NCBI GenBank assembly: GCA_963556195.1
Contig: OY744521.1
Span: 136,493,399-136,557,398 of the forward strand
Length of the DNA stretch: 64,000 bases
Source of the DNA: Sepiola atlantica
Lineage: Eukaryota > Mollusca > Cephalopoda > Sepiida > Sepiolidae
Direction: 5' to 3'
How positions within the stretch are numbered: the stretch's first letter is position 1; each line of letters opens with the position of its first letter. The position numbers and the translations under genes were made by a program. Of the stretch, positions 58,061 through 64,000 are shown piece after piece. The notes beneath the pieces are model-generated. The model saw only the letters and a list, made by a program, of their open reading frames with translations, was not told where the DNA came from and did no database searches.

Positions 58061-59118
58061 TGGCGTTCTCTAAACAAGACAAGGCATTTTGCGTCCTCCA
58101 ATTTGCAAAGACTGAATCGTGGACATGTGTTCAGCGTGCATTTCGCAGGAAATTTAAAAAAGAAGCCCCCGAAAGGAAATCCATTGTCAGATGGCATGCT
58201 AAATTTGTGAAAGATGGGTGTTTGTGCCCAAGTAAGCGAACAGGTCGCCCTTCAACTTCAGAAGATGCAGTTGAGCAAGTTCGGACAGCCTTTCAGCGGA
58301 GCCCCCGTAAATCAGTGAGAAGAGCCAGCAGGGAACTTCAGCTTGCTCCAGCAACTGTCTGGCGTGTCTTAAGGAAACGACTGCAAATGGTACCTTACAA
58401 GCTCAAGTTGGTCCAAAAGTTGAAGGACACTGATAAGCCACTTCGCCGTGACTTTTGCATTGCAATGCAAGAGAAGTTGGAAGATAACGGCTTTGATGAC
58501 CGGCTTGTTTTTAGCGATGAGGCGACCTTCCATCTGAATGGCAAAGTTAACAAGCATAACACTCGCATATGGGGTACTGAGAATCCTCATGAACTTCTTG
58601 AGCACGAGCGAGATTCACCAAAAGTGAACGTGTTTTGTGCAATTTCCAAGAAAGGTGTCTATGGACCGTTCTTCTTTGAAGAGGCAACTATCACTGGTGA
58701 ATCCTATCTCAACATGCTGGAAGACTGGTTAATGGCTCAGTTGGAACAAGCAGAATCTCATGACTTCATTTTTCAACAAGATGGTGCACCACCACACTGG
58801 AGTCTTAGAGTAAGGCAGTTTCTTAACACAAGGCTGCCTGGTAGATGGATTGGGAGATCTGGGCGAGGTGATGACGTTCTCATGCCCTGGCCTCCTAGGT
58901 CTCCAGATCTTACCCCGTGTGACTTTTTCCTTTGGGGCTTTGTCAAGCAACAAGTCTATGTGCCGCCTCTTCCAAGAGATATTGACGAACTAAAGGCTCG
59001 AGTAACGGCAGTTGTGGGAACCATTGACGTCAAGATGCTGGAACGCGTTTGGCAGGAAATGGACTATCGACTAGATGTCTGCCGTGTGACGAATGGTGCT
59101 CATATTGAGCAACTTTGA
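58060..59118 (+). CDS. Intact mariner-like (IS630-Tc1-mariner) transposase, 352 aa
   Basis: A DDE/D cut-and-paste transposase, expected to act in the nucleus on the element's inverted ends. Residues 1-55 form a first helix-turn-helix of the DUF4817 type. A GRP-containing linker (61-63) and a second HTH at about 84-107 (KSVRRASRELQLAPATVWRV) follow. The catalytic core has Asp153 in VFSDEATF, Asp241 in QQDGAPPHW and Asp288 in SPDLTPCDFFLWG. By my count 46 residues separate the last two, against 34 in classical mariner. No stop or frameshift interrupts it. The ATG is chosen because both copies share it. Minus-strand frames here are shadows. Length is normal for the superfamily. Confidence 0.95.
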   Translation: MAFSKQDKAFCVLQFAKTESWTCVQRAFRRKFKKEAPERKSIVRWHAKFVKDGCLCPSKRTGRPSTSEDAVEQVRTAFQRSPRKSVRRASRELQLAPATVWRVLRKRLQMVPYKLKLVQKLKDTDKPLRRDFCIAMQEKLEDNGFDDRLVFSDEATFHLNGKVNKHNTRIWGTENPHELLEHERDSPKVNVFCAISKKGVYGPFFFEEATITGESYLNMLEDWLMAQLEQAESHDFIFQQDGAPPHWSLRVRQFLNTRLPGRWIGRSGRGDDVLMPWPPRSPDLTPCDFFLWGFVKQQVYVPPLPRDIDELKARVTAVVGTIDVKMLERVWQEMDYRLDVCRVTNGAHIEQL

Positions 59119-59444
59119 AGATTCCCCACAAAACTTGAAACTTTAACCTTTCCAACGGTACCAATTTCATTTTTCAACTCCTAATAGTTTTTGAGTTATT
59201 AAAAATCGTTATGTTCCCAAGAGTTTTGAAACACCCTGTATAATAGCTCTGGTTGATCCATGGTTTCTACAATTGAGCTGTTTAATACCTGCAGTATTTT
59301 CTGAGTATATAAATAGCATTTCCAGCCTATCACCTATCGTGCGACATTGACGAATTTGTACCTTAATTTGTTCAATTCGCAATTTCTCGCTTATTTCTGG
59401 GGCATTTTTTAAATATATGGTTGGAAATAAAATAAAATAATCTT

Positions 59445-60530
59445 TCCTAATATGTAATTGGTATGTGCTTTTATCTATTGAATGATATTTTACACTGAGT
59501 TACAACAATATTTACTTCAAACCGCCGAAAATTTGAAATATGAATATTCTTTCGAGACTCAATTTTACACGTTAGTTTGTTTTTCAAAATTAACAAAGAC
59601 AATCTTTATAAATATTCTTGAAATTGTACAATTAATCAAAAAACACATTAAACTACAACCAGAAAGTTGTATTTTTATTCTATGACCAGTTAAAGCGGAA
59701 ATACGACCGAGTAAACTTAACAGAATTTCCTTTAAAAATTATAAGGTACGCAAAAAAGCCCAACTACTTTTTAATAGAAGATAAGTTTCAAAATTATTTA
59801 TATATATAATATGTGAAATTAAAATAATGCTTTAACACCCGGAAAGTTTGTGAAACTTGCAATTCTGGGAAAAACGAACTTAAAAATTACAAATTATTTC
59901 ATGTAAAAAATGTCAGCAGCTAGAGGAAAAAAAAAGAAAGAAAAAAAAGAATTTTAGGGCCTCCACCACCCCTCTCTCGCTCGCTTGCCTATTAAAACAG
60001 CACCCCCTCCTGAAGTTTGTAAAAATATTTTGAAGTCTCTCATTTAATGTTATAACCCCCGCTTCAGCCACAGGGCTAACTTTTAGTTTGAAAAATAGTT
60101 TATATTTAAACAAATTAATTTACATTTGAAAATTTTAAATGTGCGAAATTCATAACATACATTCAAAACGGTTTACAGACAAAATTATTTGATGCTTATC
60201 CAGAATTACCGAGACATAAGGGAAAAAAATAACGTCTGAATCGGTGAAATTTAAAAAAGAAAGAAGAAAAAGTTAAAAAACGATTTTTAAAAAATGTATC
60301 AATTGGTATAGAAAGAAGAAAGGAAAAAAAAAGAACATGTCTCATTATGGAAATAGAGTGAAGGATTTCTTTCCAAATTTATTTCAGACGTCGAGGGGAG
60401 TGGGATTCGTCTGATTTGCAATTTGCTTTCTCCCTTCCCCTAAACACTTGAAATCATTCTGCCTGGCAAGTCTTTTACTCCCATGACGGAATGGAGAAAG
60501 AGATACATTTACTTCCATGACTGAAAGGAA
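59445..60530 (+). repeat. Dispersed repeat family A, copy 3 (longest)
   Basis: Partner of 17880-18620, with the same order of blocks plus the segment also seen at 4890-5095 ('gaatcggtgaaattt', A/G spacer, 'ttcgtctgatttgc'). About 1.1 kb, non-coding. Confidence 0.6.
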
Positions 60531-60531
60531 G

Positions 60532-60539
<8 letters not shown>

Positions 60540-60562
<23 letters not shown>
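60540..60562. repeat. (TA)n microsatellite
   Basis: About 11 TA units. Confidence 0.9.
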
Positions 60563-60564
60563 CA

Positions 60565-60980
60565 CTTTTTAGTTATATTTCAATGACTAAAGGAAAAATC
60601 AATCCATTACTATAATTTTTTATTTATTTTTCTCAATTAACTGTCCTTTTTTCTTTCGTTTTACAAAAACAAAATTATATATATTTTTTTCTTATTTTAA
60701 AATTTTTTTTCATATCTTACGCGCGTTTCACAACTCTGTCAAGAAAAATATAGTCTTTATTTTAACATCACTGATCATCAGCGAAATTGTTCATGTAATA
60801 GCAATGGAAGAAACATATCAATCAAAAACAGAAGAAAGGAAGATGATAAAAGCTCAAGAAGGTTTGATAAAAACAATTGCAAGTTAAAAGGCATGAAAAA
60901 ACTCACATCAAAAGTTGACATATCGCAACCTCCCCAAAGGTGTTGCATGCAAAACTTGAAACGATTTTCACGTCGTCATC

Positions 60981-61020
<40 letters not shown>

Positions 61021-61050
61021 GAGAGAGAGAGAGAGATAGATAGAGATAGA
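60565..61050. other. AT-rich stretch ending in (TA)n-(GA)n
   Basis: No gene is seen. (TA)n at 60983-61016 runs into (GA)n, which borders the retrozyme-like unit. Confidence 0.5.
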
Positions 61051-61082
61051 GAGAGACTGTCTGAGATTGTTATTTTCCTGCG

Positions 61083-61103
61083 CTGATGAGAGGTTGTACG
61101 TAG
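61083..61103 (+). ncRNA. Deleted hammerhead ribozyme (remnant)
   Basis: CTGATGA is followed after only seven bases by the cleavage-site region tacgtagg. Stem I pairs better here than in the intact copy (cctgcg with cgtagg), but stem II and GAAA are gone. Confidence 0.6.
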
Positions 61104-61411
61104 GTAAAATATTAAAAATAATTTAATATTATTATAAGCTCTTTCCAAGTAAAATTTAAAGTTTAGCACTGTCGGAAAGATTAAATATAAACATTCACCT
61201 AAAAGCCTCAGTGTAATGCTTTTATCCTGTCGTTGATTGCTATCGAATGTTTAGGTATCTACGCTCACCGCTTTCAGTGTAAACATCACTTAATTTCTCC
61301 ATTATTATGTGACAATCCCTGTGACCTAATGGGACTAGGTGAATGTTTACAGATTCAAGGTGTATCTGTGAACGGGGTTCACGCCCTATGACTGTCTGAG
61401 ATTATTATTTC

Positions 61412-61457
61412 CCTGCACTGATGAGAGCCATAAGCTCGAAACGACGTCGTACGTAGG
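61412..61457 (+). ncRNA. Type I hammerhead ribozyme, near-canonical core
   Basis: Order: stem I 5' strand (ccugca, 61412-61417), CUGAUGA (61418-61424), stem II GAGC/GCUC with loop CAUAA (61425-61437), GAAA (61438-61441), short palindromic stem III (CGACGUCG, 61442-61449), UA cleavage site (predicted cut after 61451) and stem I 3' strand (cguagg). All invariant core bases are present. Stem I has one A-C mismatch next to the core and one G-U pair. Stem III is only a few pairs, as in ribozymes of retrozymes and Penelope-like elements that work best as dimers. Confidence 0.72.
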
Positions 61458-61499
61458 TAAAATATCAAAAATAATTTAATGTTATATATATATATATAT

Positions 61500-62150
61500 A
61501 TATATATATACTTTGTATGCGTCACATGTTTATTCATTGCTTCATTCTTAAAAAAAAACAACAAAAAAACAAACGCTGATATCTGTACCTTTTATTCTCT
61601 AAATTATGGGTTACATCATAGAGATACATACAATTTGAGTGCAGAATCAGAAAATACAATTTTACATAAGAATGCCAAATTTTATCAAAATGGCACCAAA
61701 ATTAGAGAAACGTTGAAAAGATTAATGAATTGGTTTGTGATTGCAAGTATTTTTTTTCCATATAATGATCTCAATTTTGAACCCATAATTTCTGATTTAT
61801 AAATTCTTATTACTTTTGAACCATAAGGGATATTTGCGTAATTCAAACTCTTTATAACTACTGTGATTAAATAACAATAATCTAAAATAAAATAATCAAC
61901 TATGAATGCTAATATAATGGTCTTAAATTAACTTCATCTTTTTCGTATATATCTATAGTATAGTTAATTATGTGTCCATTTGAATACTATAAAGTCTAAG
62001 AATTTGACATATAAGTAGGTGTATATGTTTATATGTACAGGATAAACTTGTAAACTAGTTAACCGATCATCATGATTTTTGGAGCACAGCTGCTAGGCAT
62101 AAGGGGGTCGTAATGTGGAATATATTTAGTTTAATTTTGTTTTATGCAAA
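61500..62150. other. AT-rich stretch without genes
   Basis: The 107-codon frame at 61479-61802 starts inside (TA)n and has no recognisable features. Confidence 0.4.
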
Positions 62151-62154
62151 AGGG

Positions 62155-62500
62155 GTTAAAAAAGGGTGTGGAAGCGCTTTATGAAAATTCAGATACCTCC
62201 AATTTTTTTGAAATTTCAACATAAGTATCAAACATTAATAATTATTCCCCAAATTATCCATAGTCATTGAACACCAGTTAAGCAAGATTCCCTGAATTTA
62301 AATTTTTTCTTAAGACCCCTTAAACTTAAGCCTTAAATCTAAAACATTGTAAAAAATCAGAATCATATAAAAGATATCGATCTTAATTAGAATAAGGATT
62401 CTTAACAAAGTTTAGTATCATTATATCTTGATTTTAATCTTAGTAAAGGGGCATAAAATTGGTGCAGAACTATTCTGTTTGGGAAATTAATTTTACCTGT
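62155..62500 (+). repeat. Dispersed repeat family C, copy 2
   Basis: Partner of 22982-23400, with the same block order. Each copy has indels that the other lacks. Confidence 0.65.
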
Positions 62501-62504
62501 CCTG

Positions 62505-62940
62505 GGACCGATTCTTCTTCTGATATAACACACACACACATATATATATATAACAGATACACAACACACACATACATACATGCATAGATACATTACACAT
62601 ATGCACACATGTATGTATGAAAACGGAAAGTAATTTCTTATTAATAACTTTTAAACTAATTCCTGTAGACGTCAGAGTTTAATTACAAAACTGGTATAAT
62701 TGGTGGCTAGAATAATTGTGTTGATTTCTATAACAAATCGTAGAAATGATTGTAGTTAAATTTCTAGTTGTGGGTCAAGTAATTGTTTGTAGCAAAAGAC
62801 GTGTTGTAGCAAGGATACGCGTGGCTGAAATACAAGTAGTAAAACTAAGTGTAGTATAATAAGAAGAGAGCAAGTAAAAGTGGTCAAAAGTTGAGTCAGG
62901 TTTGCCAGCTGCCTTTCTGCACTCCCCCTATGGTTAAGAA
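62505..62940. other. Unassigned stretch with (CA)n/(TA)n
   Basis: Degenerate (CA)n at 62528-62610, otherwise nothing recognised. Confidence 0.45.
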
Positions 62941-62944
62941 ATGA

Positions 62945-64000
62945 GAAAAAAAGACTGTGAGAGAGAAAGAGAGAGATAAAAGAGACAGAAAGAGAGGTAA
63001 GAGAGAGAAAGAGAGGGTAAGAGAGAGGTAGAGAGGGTGAGAGAGAGAAAGAAAAAGGAGAGAGAGAAAGAAAAAGGTGAGAGAGAGGGTGAGAGAGAGA
63101 GTGAGAGAAATAGAGAGAGAGGGTGAGAGAAAAAGAGAGAGAGGGTGAGAGAAAGAGAGAGAGAGGGTGAGAGAAAGAGAGAGAGAGGGTGAGAGAAAGA
63201 GAGAGAGAGAGGGAGAGGGTGAGAGAAAGAGAGAGAGAGAGAGAGAGTGAGAGAAAAAGAGAGAGAGAGGGTGAGAGAAAAAGAGAGAGAGGGTGAGAGA
63301 AAAAGAGAGAGAGGGTGAGAGAAAAAGAGAGAGAGGGTGAGAGAAAAAGAGAGAGAAAGAGGAGATGAGGGAAAAAGAGAGAGAAAGAGGGGATGAGAGA
63401 GAGAGAAAGAGGGGATGAGAGAGAGAGAAAGAGGAGATGAGAGAGAGAGAAAGAGGGGATGAGAGAGAGAGAAAGAGGGGATGAGAGAGAGAGAAAGAGG
63501 GGATGAGAGAGAGAGAAAGAGGGGATGAGAGAGAGAGAAAGAGGGGATGAGAGAGAGAGAAAGAGGGGATGAGAGAGAGAGAAAGAGGGGATGAGAGAGA
63601 GAGAAAGAGGGGATGAGAGAGAGAGAAAGAGGAGATGAGAGAGAGAGAAAGAGGGGATGAGAGAGAGAGAAAGAGGGGATGAGAGAGAGAGAAAGAGAGG
63701 ATGAGAGAGAGAGAAAGAGGGGATGAGAGAGAGAGAAAGAGGGGATGAGAGATAGAGAAAGAGGGGATGAGAGAGAGAGAAAGAGGGGATGAGAGAGAGA
63801 GAAAGAGGGGATGAGAGAGAGGATGAGAGAGAGGATGAAAGAGAAAGAGGGTGAGAGAGAGAGAGAAAGAGGGTGAGATAGAGAGAAAGAGGGTGAGAGA
63901 GAGAGAAAGAGGGTGAGAGAGAGAGAAAGAGGGTGAGAGAGAGAAAGAGGGTGAGAGAGAGAGAAAGAGGGTGAGAGAGAGAAAGAGGGTGAGAGAGAGA
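62945..64000 (+). repeat. Purine tract with 22-bp higher-order unit, runs off the window
   Basis: Almost pure A/G on the plus strand. From about 63360 to 63820 it becomes a regular array of atgagagagagagaaagagg plus gg, about 20 units. Before and after are gggtgagagaaa-type units. The true end lies beyond position 64000. Confidence 0.95.

Larger units (their letters stand above)
58011..59238 (+). mobile_element. Mariner-superfamily transposon copy 2, 5' end missing
   Basis: Matches copy 1 from 58011 (gtttttggtcat) through the transposase and 3' region to the right terminal inverted repeat ending at 59238, which is followed by TA. The roughly 100 bases that precede this point in copy 1, including the whole 5' inverted repeat, are absent. 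Upstream of 58011 the sequence is unrelated. The element cannot move itself with one end, but its gene is intact. Confidence 0.9.
61055..61482 (+). mobile_element. Retrozyme-like unit: two hammerhead-region repeats 335 bp apart
   Basis: A segment of 75-92 bases occurs at 61055-61131 and 61391-61482, in direct orientation, offset by 335 bases. Shared words: 'gactgtctgagatt', 'cctgc', 'ctgatgagag', 'gtacgtaggtaaaatat' and 'aaaaataatttaat'. The second copy has a full hammerhead core. The first has lost about 20 bases of it. The 260 bases between do not code. Small elements bounded by type I hammerheads and laid out as tandem monomers of 170-400 bases are known as animal retrozymes, and Penelope-like terminal repeats have the same layout. 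Both flanks end in (TA)n. Confidence 0.6.

Noticed and set aside
61479..61802. 107-codon plus-strand frame
   Set aside because: Begins in a (TA)n microsatellite as Tyr-Ile repeats and continues as AT-biased noise.
1..64000. A prokaryotic-style defence or biosynthetic gene cluster
   Set aside because: No adjacent co-directional intact genes, ribosome-binding sites or operon structure. Intron-rich, repeat-rich animal DNA explains the window.

Overview
The window is non-coding, AT-rich animal DNA made almost entirely of repeats. I found no confident host gene, no bacterial-style operon, no rRNA and no intact tRNA. The repeats point to a lophotrochozoan, most likely a cephalopod such as an octopus. 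A LINE 3' end running into an (ATG/CAT)n tail with the wording 'ttaacgtccgttttacatg' recurs at least five times, and I recall it as extremely common in octopus DNA. Penelope-like elements, tRNA-derived SINEs, long (TA)n runs, G-homopolymers and kilobase purine tracts fit this too. The species is inference.

Layout. 1-5.1 kb: AT-rich DNA with a possible tRNA-like SINE, a purine tract, two short coding-like scraps and two dispersed-repeat copies. 5.5-6.8 kb: a full-length Tc1/mariner-superfamily element with both inverted ends but one nonsense codon. 7.1-8.5 kb: the GIY-YIG end of a Penelope-like element with a ribozyme-like core downstream, then a SINE with a tRNA-Phe-like segment. 10.3-11.4 kb: an LTR with primer-binding site. 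12-16.8 kb: a Penelope tail, minisatellites, a mariner-like scrap and LINE fragments. 17.9-26.3 kb: dispersed repeats and several LINE tails, two of them in tandem. 26.5-33.6 kb: a decayed hAT element with a broken DUF4371-type transposase, a perfect 23-bp hairpin, a subterminal ~165-bp tandem array and an antisense coding remnant. 34.0-35.5 kb: a 1.5-kb purine tract. 37-42.3 kb: a foldback, a short Helitron-like element with both ends, and more SINEs. 44.7-45.4 kb: a 22-bp minisatellite. 45.9-47.9 kb: LINE tails and a ~120-bp deletion derivative sharing both ends with the hAT element. 51-53.1 kb: a TIR element and a candidate terminal exon. 55.6-56.8 kb: a second Penelope-like copy. 57.0-59.2 kb: a Helitron-like end and a mariner copy with an intact 352-codon transposase but no 5' inverted end. 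61.0-61.5 kb: a retrozyme-like ~335-bp duplication carrying a near-canonical type I hammerhead ribozyme. 62.9-64.0 kb: another purine tract running off the window.

How the parts relate. The two mariner copies have complementary defects: copy 1 has the ends, copy 2 has the enzyme. Three Penelope tails carry CUGANGA...GAAA ribozyme-like cores, and the best one sits in the retrozyme-like unit. The hAT element and its short derivative form a parent-offspring pair. All calls come from reading the sequence by eye. Repeat boundaries are approximate, and no database search or folding was run.
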